DNA of 7,272 nucleotides from positions 1 to 7,272 of the forward strand of contig CAYJEV010000084.1 of NCBI GenBank assembly GCA_964369265.1. The letters run 5' to 3'. The notes below the pieces were generated by a model that searched no databases, was not told the DNA's origin, and worked only from the letters and a program-made list of their open reading frames with translations. This DNA is from DAMCAP01 sp964369265. Lineage in GTDB: Bacteria; Bacillota; Clostridia; Oscillospirales; Ruminococcaceae. Within the stretch, counting starts at the first letter, position 1, and the number at the start of each line of letters is the position of its first letter. The position numbers and the translations under genes are program-made. Shown here one piece after another: positions 1-6,622 of the stretch.

Positions 1-1404
1 CCATTCTTCTCAATTTCAGGTTCTGACTTTGTTGAGATGTTTGTTGGTGTTGGTGCTTCACGTGTGCGTGATTTATTTATGCAAGGCAAGAAAAATGCTC
101 CATGCTTAATTTTTATTGATGAAATTGATGCTGTTGGTCGCCAACGTGGTGCAGGTCTTGGTGGCGGTCATGATGAGCGTGAGCAAACCTTAAACCAATT
201 ACTTGTTGAAATGGACGGTTTTGAGTCGAATGCTGGAGTTATAGTCATTGCTGCGACAAATAGACGTGATATCCTTGACCCAGCTTTGCTTCGTCCGGGC
301 AGATTTGATAGACAAATTGTTGTTAGCTATCCAGACGTTGGTGGAAGAGAGGCAATATTAAAAGTTCATACAAGAAATAAGCCTATTGCACCTGACGTTG
401 ATTTAACATCTATCGCTAAAACAACTGTTGGCTTTACAGGAGCTGACCTTGAAAATATTCTAAATGAAGCAGCGCTTCTTGCTGCAAGAGCAAATAGAAA
501 AGCAATTACTAATGCCGATGTTCAAGAGGCAACAGTTAAGGTAATAGCTGGTCCTGAAAAGCGTTCTAAGGTTATAACTGAGGACGATAAGAGATTAACT
601 GCTTATCATGAGGCTGGTCATGCGCTGTGTACTTATTATGTTGAAAAGCGTGATAATGTGCATCAAGTATCCATCATTCCTAGAGGAATGGCTGGCGGAT
701 ATACTCTATCTCTTCCAAAGGAAGATAGAAGCTATCGCACTAGAGGCGAGATGTTTGCAAGCGTTATAACACTGCTTGGTGGACGTGTTGCAGAGGAGCT
801 TGTGCTTGATGATATATCAACAGGCGCATCAAATGACATTCAAAGAGCAACAGCAACTGCAAGGGCGATGATAACTCAATATGGATTTAGCACAAAGCTT
901 GGTCCAATTCTATATGGGCAAGATCAAGGCGAAGTATTCTTAGGAAGAGATATCTCTCAAGGCAGAAACTATTCTGAGGGTGTGGCTTCTGAGATTGACA
1001 ATGAGATTAGAAGTTTAATTGATAGGGCATATCAAGAGGCTAAACAAATCTTAATTGACCATAGAGATCAGTTAGAGCTTGTGACAGCTAGACTAATCGA
1101 ATGCGAGAAGATAGAGGCTGATGAGTTCTTGCAACTAATGACTAAAGGCTACATTGAAGAAACTGCTTCTGATAACGAGGAAGTGGTAGAAAATGCAGAA
1201 GAAACTGCTGAGGTTAAAGAGGCTTTAGTAGAAGAGAAAGTTGTTGAGGAAGCGGATGATTCTAGCAGCTCTGATAATCAAGAAGAAGCTAGCGAGAAAG
1301 CTGAAAATTCCGAGGAATTGCCTTCTGAAACTGATGAAGCTTTAGAACAAGTTGAAGGCGAAAAGGCTTTGGAAGAAGAAAAGAAAACTACTGACGAACA
1401 GTAA
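1..1404 (+). CDS. ftsH: ATP-dependent zinc metalloprotease FtsH, 5'-truncated by the window edge
   Basis: Membrane-anchored AAA+ protease that unfolds and degrades membrane and some cytosolic proteins. The reading frame is open from base 1, so the first ATG inside it (37) is an internal Met, not the start. Counting the first codon as residue 1, I see the pore-loop FVGVG (14-18), Walker B LIFIDE (36-41), the second region of homology with two arginines (LLRPGRFD, R98 and R101), the zinc-binding HEAGH (203-207) and the likely third zinc ligand in SNDIQ (D279). The N-terminal membrane segments and Walker A lie before the window; by comparison with E. coli FtsH roughly 210 residues are missing. 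From about residue 386 the protein ends in a low-complexity tail of about 80 residues rich in Glu, Asp and Ser, longer than the usual FtsH tail. A terminator begins 10 bases after the stop. Early arginines are mostly CGT/CGC, later ones mostly AGA. The family assignment is secure. Confidence 0.97.
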   Translation, partial: PFFSISGSDFVEMFVGVGASRVRDLFMQGKKNAPCLIFIDEIDAVGRQRGAGLGGGHDEREQTLNQLLVEMDGFESNAGVIVIAATNRRDILDPALLRPGRFDRQIVVSYPDVGGREAILKVHTRNKPIAPDVDLTSIAKTTVGFTGADLENILNEAALLAARANRKAITNADVQEATVKVIAGPEKRSKVITEDDKRLTAYHEAGHALCTYYVEKRDNVHQVSIIPRGMAGGYTLSLPKEDRSYRTRGEMFASVITLLGGRVAEELVLDDISTGASNDIQRATATARAMITQYGFSTKLGPILYGQDQGEVFLGRDISQGRNYSEGVASEIDNEIRSLIDRAYQEAKQILIDHRDQLELVTARLIECEKIEADEFLQLMTKGYIEETASDNEEVVENAEETAEVKEALVEEKVVEEADDSSSSDNQEEASEKAENSEELPSETDEALEQVEGEKALEEEKKTTDEQ

Positions 1405-1414
1405 AATTTAGTTG

Positions 1415-1441
1415 AAAAAGGACGTTTATACGTCCTTTTTT
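1415..1441 (+). terminator. Intrinsic terminator after ftsH (symmetric, possibly bidirectional)
   Basis: A perfect 10-base inverted repeat, AAAAAGGACG at 1415-1424 and CGTCCTTTTT at 1431-1440, surrounds a six-base loop and runs into a T-tract. An A-tract on the left mirrors the T-tract, so it could also stop transcription on the other strand. It lies between the ftsH stop and the next gene's ribosome binding site, which suggests the topoisomerase genes rely on another promoter or on read-through. Confidence 0.85.
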
Positions 1442-1451
1442 CGGTGAATAT

Positions 1452-1459
1452 AGGGGGAG
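1452..1459 (+). promoter_or_regulatory. Ribosome binding site deciding a TTG start
   Basis: The sequence AGGGGGAG lies six bases before the TTG at 1466. There is no in-frame ATG near the conserved N-terminus: the GyrB-like core (VRKRPG, residues 23-28) begins only 22 codons later. Spacing and conservation together make TTG 1466 the best start. Confidence 0.75.
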
Positions 1460-1465
1460 AAAAAT

Positions 1466-3454
1466 TTGAGCGAAAAGAAAACAAAAAGCTATGATAATGA
1501 CAGTATTTCCTCATTAAAAGGCGCTGATAGGGTTAGAAAAAGGCCTGGTGTAATATTTGGTTCTGATGGCATTGACGGCACAGAACATTCTATATTTGAG
1601 ATTATATCAAACTCTATAGACGAAGCAAGAGAAGGCCATGGAAGCAAAATTATAATCACACGCTTTAAAGATATGTCTATTGAAGTTCAGGACTTTGCAA
1701 GAGGTATTCCAGTCGACTATAACGAAGCTGAAGAGAAATTTAACTGGGAACTTGTGTTTTGTGAGATGTATGCTGGCGGTAAGTATAACAATAATGATGC
1801 TGGCGATGGCTATGAATATTCTTTGGGGCTTAACGGGCTTGGTCTTTGTGCGACACAATACGCTTCTGAGTATATGGAAGCTGAAATATATAGAGATGGC
1901 ATGCGTTATGACCTAAGATTTGAAAAGGGAAATAATGTTGGCGGCTTAAAGAAAGAGCCAACTAACAAAAAGCAAACTTCGACTAGGATTAAATGGCGAC
2001 CAGACCTTGAAGTATTTACAGATATAAATGTTCCTCTTGATTATTTTAGAGATATGCTAAAGCGTCAGGCTGTTGTTAATGATGGCATTGAGTTTTTGTT
2101 TAGATATGAAGAAGATAAGGGCTTTAAAGAGGAAAGATTTTATTATGAAAATGGAATCTTAGATTATTTAGGGGAGGTTGTCGGCGAAGAAAACATGACA
2201 ACCATTCAGTTTCATAAGGCTGAAAGAGTTGGTAGGGATAGAGAGGACAAGGCTGATTATAAGGTTAAGCTTTCTGTTGCTTATTGTGTTTCTAACAAGG
2301 TTAAGATGTGTGAATACTATCACAACTCTAGCTTTCTAGAGCATGGCGGCTCGCCAGAAAAAGCTGTTAGAATAGCTTTTGTTTCTGCTATTGATGGCAT
2401 TATAAAGCAACAAGGTAAATACTTAAAGAACGAAAGCAAGATAACTTATCAAGATGTTGATGACTGCTTAGTGCTAGTTTCCTCTTCTTTTTCCACACAA
2501 ACTTCATACGAAAACCAAACTAAAAAGGCTGTTACTAATAAGTTTATATATGAAGCAATGACAGACTTTTTAAAGCAAAATCTTGAAGTGTATTTCTTAG
2601 AAAATCCAGACGAAGCAGCAAAGATAGCCGAGCAGGTGCTTATTAATAAACGAAGCAGAGAGAATGCCGAAAAAACTCGCCTTAACTTAAAGAAAAAGCT
2701 TTCTGGTGCTGTTGATATGGCGAATAGAGTTCAAAAATATGTTGATTGCCGTACAAAAGATGTATCGAAGCGAGAAATTTATATAGTTGAGGGAGATTCT
2801 GCTCTTGGTTCATGTAAACTTGGGCGAGATGCAGAGTTTCAGGCAATCATTCCTGTTAGAGGAAAGATACTTAACTGCTTAAAATCTGATTTAGATAAAA
2901 TATTCAAAAACGATATTATAACAGATATAATGAGAGTGCTTGGGTGCGGTGTTGAGGTTAGGAGCAAGGCGAATAAAGATTTGTCTACCTTTGATATTGA
3001 GCAACTAAAGTTTAATAAAATTGTTATCTGTACAGACGCCGATTATGATGGCTTCCAAATTCGCACACTAATACTAACAATGCTATACATACTAACACCA
3101 ACACTTATTGAAGAGGGTTATGTGTATATTGCAGAATCTCCGCTATACGAAATTACAATTAAGGATAAGACTTACTTTGCGTATTCAGATAGCGACAGAA
3201 ACAGAATAGTCGAGAAATATGGCGAAGGCAAGAAGGTATCTATTCAGCGTTCAAAAGGACTTGGTGAGAATGAGCCAGAGATGATGTGGCTGACAACAAT
3301 GAACCCAAAAACTCGCCGCCTAATAAAGATTACACCAGAATCAGCAGCTGCAACAGCAGATATGTTTGAGCTGTTTTTAGGCGATAATCTGCAAGGCAGA
3401 AAAGACTTTATCGCTCAAAATGGTCATCTATATCTTGATGATATAGATGTTTAA
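1466..3454 (+). CDS. Type IIA DNA topoisomerase subunit B, divergent GyrB/ParE paralogue (probably topoisomerase IV-like)
   Basis: ATPase and metal-binding subunit of an A2B2 topoisomerase; its partner is the next gene. The 662 residues show a GHKL ATPase domain (about 20-225), a transducer with the QTK loop (Q351-K353), a TOPRIM domain (about 436-560) and the GyrB/ParE C-terminal segment (about 590-655). Catalytic E45 and N49 (FEIISN), D76, lid AGGK (103-106) and G124/G126 are kept. TOPRIM acidic residues are E442 in VEGDS and D524/D526/D528 in TDADYDG; QRSKGLGE is at 594-601. Several usually invariant positions differ: the DNGRGIP box reads DFARGIP, the Asp before N49 is Ser, GLHGVG reads GLNGLG, and the Gly-Thr pair of the fourth motif appears as Thr-Ser. 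The length suits ParE or short GyrB. TTG start; the stop overlaps the next gene's ribosome binding site. Whether it works as gyrase or topoisomerase IV cannot be settled here, so no symbol is given. Confidence 0.93.
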   Translation: MSEKKTKSYDNDSISSLKGADRVRKRPGVIFGSDGIDGTEHSIFEIISNSIDEAREGHGSKIIITRFKDMSIEVQDFARGIPVDYNEAEEKFNWELVFCEMYAGGKYNNNDAGDGYEYSLGLNGLGLCATQYASEYMEAEIYRDGMRYDLRFEKGNNVGGLKKEPTNKKQTSTRIKWRPDLEVFTDINVPLDYFRDMLKRQAVVNDGIEFLFRYEEDKGFKEERFYYENGILDYLGEVVGEENMTTIQFHKAERVGRDREDKADYKVKLSVAYCVSNKVKMCEYYHNSSFLEHGGSPEKAVRIAFVSAIDGIIKQQGKYLKNESKITYQDVDDCLVLVSSSFSTQTSYENQTKKAVTNKFIYEAMTDFLKQNLEVYFLENPDEAAKIAEQVLINKRSRENAEKTRLNLKKKLSGAVDMANRVQKYVDCRTKDVSKREIYIVEGDSALGSCKLGRDAEFQAIIPVRGKILNCLKSDLDKIFKNDIITDIMRVLGCGVEVRSKANKDLSTFDIEQLKFNKIVICTDADYDGFQIRTLILTMLYILTPTLIEEGYVYIAESPLYEITIKDKTYFAYSDSDRNRIVEKYGEGKKVSIQRSKGLGENEPEMMWLTTMNPKTRRLIKITPESAAATADMFELFLGDNLQGRKDFIAQNGHLYLDDIDV

Positions 3455-3460
3455 GGAGGT
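3453..3460 (+). promoter_or_regulatory. Strong ribosome binding site overlapping the upstream stop codon
   Basis: AAGGAGGT is a full anti-Shine-Dalgarno match. Its first two bases are the last two of the TAA of the B-subunit gene, and it sits five bases before the ATG at 3466. This arrangement implies co-transcription and probable translational coupling of the two topoisomerase subunits. Confidence 0.85.
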
Positions 3461-3465
3461 GCTAT

Positions 3466-5691
3466 ATGGCTAGGAAAAAAGAAACAACCCCAAAAGAAAG
3501 GGCAACAACAAACGATGCAGGCTATATAGAGAATGCAGGAGTTGTTATAGAGCAGGCAATTACTCAAACTTTGGAAAAGAACTATATGCCATATGCAATG
3601 AGCGTTATAGTTTCAAGGGCAATTCCTGAAATTGATGGCTTAAAGCCTTCGCATAGAAAAATCCTCTATACAATGTATAACATGGGTCTGCTTAAATCTG
3701 CAAAGAGAAAGTCCGCAACAGTTGTTGGAGAAACAATGAAGCTTCATCCTCACGGTGATGCTGCTATATATGAAACAATGGTTAGAATGTCAAGAGGATA
3801 TGAGGCGTTGCTTCATCCTTATGTTGACTCTAAAGGTAACTTTGGTAAGGCGTATAGCCGAGATATGGCTTTTGCGGCTGCGAGATACACAGAAGTAAAG
3901 CTAAGCCCAATTTGCTCAGAGATGTTTAATGATATAGAAAAAGACACAGTTGACTTTGTTGACAACTATGACGGCACTATGACAGAGCCTCAATTGCTTC
4001 CTGTTAGCTTCCCATCTATATTATGTAATCCAAATGTTGGAATTGCTGTTGGTATGGCAAGCTCAATCTGTCCTTTTAATCTAAGGGAGATATGCGAAAC
4101 AACAGCCTCTTTAATTAAAAATCCAAAACATCAGATAGAAACTACACTGCTAGGACCTGATTTTCCAATCGGTGCAGATATAATCGCTGACAATGAGCAA
4201 TTAGAGAAGATATATGAAACTGGTCGTGGTTCAGTTAAAGTTAGAGGCAAGTACACTTTTGATAGCAAGCAAAACTGCATAGAAATTACGGCAATACCTC
4301 CAACTACAACAGTAGAGGCTATAATCGATAAAGTGGACGAGCTTGTTAAGCTTGGCAAAATCAAAGAGATTTCAGACATAAGAGATGAAACCGATTTAAG
4401 CGGCTTAAAGCTTACAATTGACTTAAAAAGAGGGGTTGATCCTGATAAGCTTATAGCTAGGCTATATAAAATGACAACCTTAGAAGATACATTCAGCTGC
4501 AACTTCAATGTGCTTATTGGCGGAGCGCCAAAGGTGCTTGGAGTTAGGGAGCTTCTTGAAGAATGGATAGCGTTTAGGCTTATGGTGGTTAAGCGCAGAG
4601 TCTATTATGAGTTTAAGAAAGCTTCTGATAAACTTCACTTATTAAAAGGCTTATCAGCGATTTTGCTTGATATTGATAAGGCGATTAAGATTGTTCGTGA
4701 AACAGAGCTTGAATCTAATGTTGTGCCTAATCTTATGAGCGGATTTTCAATTGATGAAATTCAAGCAGAATATGTTGCGGAGATAAGGCTTCGCCAGCTT
4801 AACAGAGAATATATACTAAAGAGAATTGCTGAAATAGAAGATTTAGAGAAAAAGATAGCAGAGCTTGATGGTATATTAAGAGATGTTTCAAAGCAAAAGA
4901 AGATAATAATAAACGAGCTTAACGCTATTTCAAAGAAATATGGCGAGGATAGAAAATGTGCGCTAATTTCTGCTGAGGAGGCTGCGAGCGATGCTATTCT
5001 TGAAGAAATTCCTGACTATCCTGTTGTGTTATTCTTAACTAAGTTTGGTTATTTTAAAAAGGTAACTCCTCTTTCTCTTAGAATGAGCGGAGAGCATAAG
5101 CTTAAAGAAGAAGACTACATTTCTCAGCGAATAGAAACAACAAACAGAGCTAATATACTTTTCTTTGGCGACAAGGGCGAAGTGTATAAGATGAAGGTTA
5201 GCGATTTTGAGGATGGAAAGATAAGTACAATGGGAGAATTTATATCTGCTAAGGTTGGCATGGAGGATGGCGAAATGCCAATACACATGGCTGTTACAAC
5301 CGATTATAAGGGATATATGATTTTCTGCTTTGAAAATGGTAAAGTTGCAAAGGTGCTAATGTCCGGTTATGAAACTAAAACAAATCGACGCAAATTAACT
5401 GGAGCATACTTTACAAAAACGCCTTTGGTTGGTATGGTATATCTTCCAGAGGACGACAAGGTGTTATTAACAGCAAGCAATGGCAGAGTCCTTCTTCTTG
5501 ATACTAGCATGTTAGAAGCAAAAACGACAAGAACAACACAAGGCGTTGCAGTTATGACATTAAGGGCGAAGGCTAAGGTTGAGCGATTTGAAGCTGTTAA
5601 TTATGAAACACTTAAAAATCCTGATAGATTTAAAGCGAAAGTCCTTCCAACTTCTGGCACAATGCCTAAGCTTGGGGATTTTGAGGAATAG
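3466..5691 (+). CDS. Type IIA DNA topoisomerase subunit A, GyrA/ParC family, ParC-like by its C-terminal domain
   Basis: DNA breakage-reunion subunit. The N-terminal core has SRAIPEIDGLKPSHRKIL (50-67), the quinolone-region motif KLHPHGDAAIYE (92-103), GNFG (124-127) and AAARYTE with R140 and catalytic Y141. A coiled-coil-like stretch around 445-485 fits the tower/dimer-gate region. The C-terminal domain (from about 516) shows roughly four beta-pinwheel blades, starting near 516, 560, 606 and 664. It has no QRRGG-type GyrA box; the closest is RTTQGVAVM near 690. With 741 residues it is shorter than typical GyrA and close to ParC, favouring decatenation or relaxation over supercoiling, although this is inference. 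At the positions matching E. coli GyrA Ser83 and Asp87 it has A99 and E103. It follows the B subunit by 11 bases in an evident operon. The first 25 residues are a poorly conserved charged leader. Confidence 0.95.
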   Translation: MARKKETTPKERATTNDAGYIENAGVVIEQAITQTLEKNYMPYAMSVIVSRAIPEIDGLKPSHRKILYTMYNMGLLKSAKRKSATVVGETMKLHPHGDAAIYETMVRMSRGYEALLHPYVDSKGNFGKAYSRDMAFAAARYTEVKLSPICSEMFNDIEKDTVDFVDNYDGTMTEPQLLPVSFPSILCNPNVGIAVGMASSICPFNLREICETTASLIKNPKHQIETTLLGPDFPIGADIIADNEQLEKIYETGRGSVKVRGKYTFDSKQNCIEITAIPPTTTVEAIIDKVDELVKLGKIKEISDIRDETDLSGLKLTIDLKRGVDPDKLIARLYKMTTLEDTFSCNFNVLIGGAPKVLGVRELLEEWIAFRLMVVKRRVYYEFKKASDKLHLLKGLSAILLDIDKAIKIVRETELESNVVPNLMSGFSIDEIQAEYVAEIRLRQLNREYILKRIAEIEDLEKKIAELDGILRDVSKQKKIIINELNAISKKYGEDRKCALISAEEAASDAILEEIPDYPVVLFLTKFGYFKKVTPLSLRMSGEHKLKEEDYISQRIETTNRANILFFGDKGEVYKMKVSDFEDGKISTMGEFISAKVGMEDGEMPIHMAVTTDYKGYMIFCFENGKVAKVLMSGYETKTNRRKLTGAYFTKTPLVGMVYLPEDDKVLLTASNGRVLLLDTSMLEAKTTRTTQGVAVMTLRAKAKVERFEAVNYETLKNPDRFKAKVLPTSGTMPKLGDFEE

Positions 5692-5697
5692 TTAAGC

Positions 5698-5726
5698 AAA
5701 AAAATGACCCTCTTTTTCAGAGGGTC
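5698..5726 (-). terminator. Hairpin with a U-tract on the minus strand, just after the topoisomerase A gene
   Basis: A perfect 8-bp stem, GACCCTCT at 5706-5713 and AGAGGGTC at 5719-5726, has a five-base loop. Seven As precede it at 5698-5704 and no T-run follows on the + strand. Read on the minus strand this is a classic intrinsic terminator with seven Us after one A. For the + strand operon the stem may still pause polymerase or block 3' exonucleases, but it lacks the usual U-tract. No minus-strand gene is visible upstream of it. Confidence 0.6.
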
Positions 5727-5727
5727 G

Positions 5728-5770
5728 GCTTAATCAGCAAACGCATTTTCAATAATTTATTTGATTAAGC
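5728..5770. repeat. Inverted repeat with a competing upstream arm
   Basis: GCTTAATCA at 5728-5736 is the exact reverse complement of TGATTAAGC at 5762-5770, with a 25-base loop; wobble and further pairs can extend the stem outward to about 5724 and 5774. The left arm's GCTTAA can instead pair with TTAAGC at 5692-5697, enclosing the neighbouring terminator hairpin. The three segments thus allow alternative folds. No function can be assigned from sequence alone. Confidence 0.55.
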
Positions 5771-5812
5771 TGATAGTATTATATGAAGTTAAAAAAGAAT
5801 TATACTTTACTA

Positions 5813-5841
5813 TTGCAAAATTAAATAAAGTATGATATACT
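5813..5841 (+). promoter_or_regulatory. Sigma-A-type promoter with extended -10, driving secG
   Basis: The -35 box is TTGCAA at 5813-5818 and the -10 box TATACT at 5836-5841, with a 17-base spacer. TG at 5833-5834 one base upstream of the -10 adds an extended -10. Start of transcription is expected near 5848, giving a leader of about 35 bases. An 8-base inverted repeat (ATACTTTA at 5802-5809, TAAAGTAT at 5826-5833) flanks the -35, a possible operator, but chance matches are easy in such AT-rich DNA. Confidence 0.75.
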
Positions 5842-5881
5842 AAATTAGTTATAATAATTGATAATTTTGGAGGTAATATAA

Positions 5882-6127
5882 ATGAGTGTATTAACTATTG
5901 TAGGTGGCATACTGCTTATAATTGCAAGTGTGATAGTTGTTGTATCTGTTGCACTACAAGAAACAAAGGGTGGTTTAGGTTCTCTTAGCGGAGGAAACAA
6001 CTCCTCTTTCTTTGAGCAAAATCGTGGTAAAACAAGAGAAGCTATGTTAGCAAGAGCTAGTAAATTTGGCGGAGCAGCACTGATGATTTTAGCGCTTCTT
6101 GTCCTAGCAGCTCACGTTTATCTATAA
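5882..6127 (+). CDS. secG: Preprotein translocase subunit SecG
   Basis: Small integral membrane partner of SecY and SecE that assists SecA-driven protein export. The 81 residues have the family layout: a hydrophobic helix (about 3-25), the conserved polar loop QETKGGLGSLSGG (26-38) followed by a Ser/Phe and basic stretch, and a second helix (about 61-80). The length is typical for Gram-positive SecG. The start is clear: GGAGGT at 5869-5874 lies seven bases before ATG. It is a single-gene unit by sequence, with its own promoter upstream and an intrinsic terminator immediately after. The loop and two-helix arrangement make the call firm. Confidence 0.96.
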   Translation: MSVLTIVGGILLIIASVIVVVSVALQETKGGLGSLSGGNNSSFFEQNRGKTREAMLARASKFGGAALMILALLVLAAHVYL

Positions 6128-6138
6128 TTTGTTTAACC

Positions 6139-6173
6139 GAACCTTGCCGATTTTTTCTGGTGAGGTTCTTTTT
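6139..6173 (+). terminator. Intrinsic terminator after secG
   Basis: GAACCTTGCCG (6139-6149) pairs with TGGTGAGGTTC (6158-6168) in an 11-bp stem containing three G-U pairs, with a T-rich loop, followed by five Ts and more AT-rich sequence. It starts 11 bases after the secG stop and should separate secG from the immunity-like genes downstream. Confidence 0.85.
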
Positions 6174-6195
6174 ATTTATCTTGTATTTGCTGTTG

Positions 6196-6203
6196 AGGAG
6201 GAG
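6196..6203 (+). promoter_or_regulatory. Ribosome binding site deciding a GTG start
   Basis: AGGAGGAG lies nine bases before GTG 6213. An in-frame TAG directly precedes that GTG (6210-6212), so the gene cannot start earlier, and the first in-frame ATG downstream would remove conserved sequence. Confidence 0.75.
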
Positions 6204-6212
6204 TTAATTTAG

Positions 6213-6596
6213 GTGTTAGTAGAGCATTTTAATGGTAAAAGAGAGTGTTTAGATATAAAAGAGCTGATAGAAACTCTAAAAGAAAGAACAGATAAAAATG
6301 TAAATGAGTTTATTATTTCATTAGACGAAGAGTTTCCGTATATAATTATGGCTGTAAATAATGATCTAGCCTGCCTTAGCTATTTTTATGAAGAAAATGA
6401 TTGCGGATACTCATCATTTAATAATCAACCATTTTTAGACGAAGATGGAATAACTATTTTTTACACTAATACTGATAGCGAAGAAATAGAAGTTGAAAAC
6501 TGTATGGTAATTAAAATTGAAGATGGAATAGCTGCAATTATAGAGTTTTTTGAAACAAATCAGCTGCCAAAATGTATTGATTGGGAAAAGTTATAA
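6213..6596 (+). CDS. Imm1-family immunity protein (probable)
   Basis: Small acidic cytosolic protein of 127 residues. The pattern fits the Imm1 family of polymorphic toxin systems, where such proteins bind and neutralise a cognate toxin domain, often a nucleic-acid deaminase. The supporting features are a central strand ACLSYF (53-58) followed by an acidic turn and GYSSFNN (65-71), and the hallmark C-terminus AIIEFFETNQLPKCIDW (108-124), which matches the family's ending of an amphipathic helix, a Pro, and a terminal Trp. No signal peptide or membrane segment is seen. The gene uses a GTG start; the secG terminator lies upstream and no convincing promoter was found between them. The next gene begins 26 bases downstream. 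No toxin gene is present in the window, so the partner and the immunity role are inferred. It looks more AT-rich than the topoisomerase genes. Confidence 0.72.
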   Translation: MLVEHFNGKRECLDIKELIETLKERTDKNVNEFIISLDEEFPYIIMAVNNDLACLSYFYEENDCGYSSFNNQPFLDEDGITIFYTNTDSEEIEVENCMVIKIEDGIAAIIEFFETNQLPKCIDWEKL

Positions 6597-6607
6597 CTTT
6601 AAGATAT

Positions 6608-6614
6608 TGGAGGG
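6608..6614 (+). promoter_or_regulatory. Ribosome binding site deciding a TTG start
   Basis: TGGAGGG lies eight bases before TTG 6623. The nearby ATG at 6618 is in another frame and stops after seven codons, and the in-frame GTG at 6614 overlaps this site, so TTG 6623 is the preferred start. Confidence 0.65.
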
Positions 6615-6622
6615 TGAATGCT

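Noticed and set aside
1278..1514. 78-codon minus-strand frame, rich in Ser and Phe
   Set aside because: It is the mirror image of the Glu/Lys-rich FtsH tail and crosses the terminator and next gene start; no ribosome binding site or family likeness.
1680..1916. Overlapping + and - frames with hydrophobic translations inside the B-subunit gene
   Set aside because: They sit inside the conserved ATPase domain in other frames; the apparent hydrophobicity is a frame-shift artefact.
4131..4508. 125-codon open frame on the minus strand
   Set aside because: It lies wholly antisense to a conserved part of the topoisomerase A gene, has no recognisable motif and is best explained by the codon bias of the sense gene.
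5035..5286. 83-codon minus-strand frame inside the topoisomerase A gene
   Set aside because: Antisense to the conserved pinwheel blades, with no ribosome binding site or known motif.
5698..5765. Short minus-strand frames ending near the terminator, resembling the 3' end of a lost gene
   Set aside because: They are only 8 to 16 codons between stops, with no ribosome binding site, so a gene remnant cannot be supported.
5850..5855. Perfect TATAAT on the + strand downstream of the chosen secG promoter
   Set aside because: No acceptable -35 at 16-18 bases and no extended -10; the promoter at 5813-5841 fits better.
6581..6622. Earlier TTG start for the DUF4275 gene, overlapping the Imm1-like gene
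   Set aside because: No ribosome binding site precedes it, while TTG 6623 has TGGAGGG at ideal spacing.
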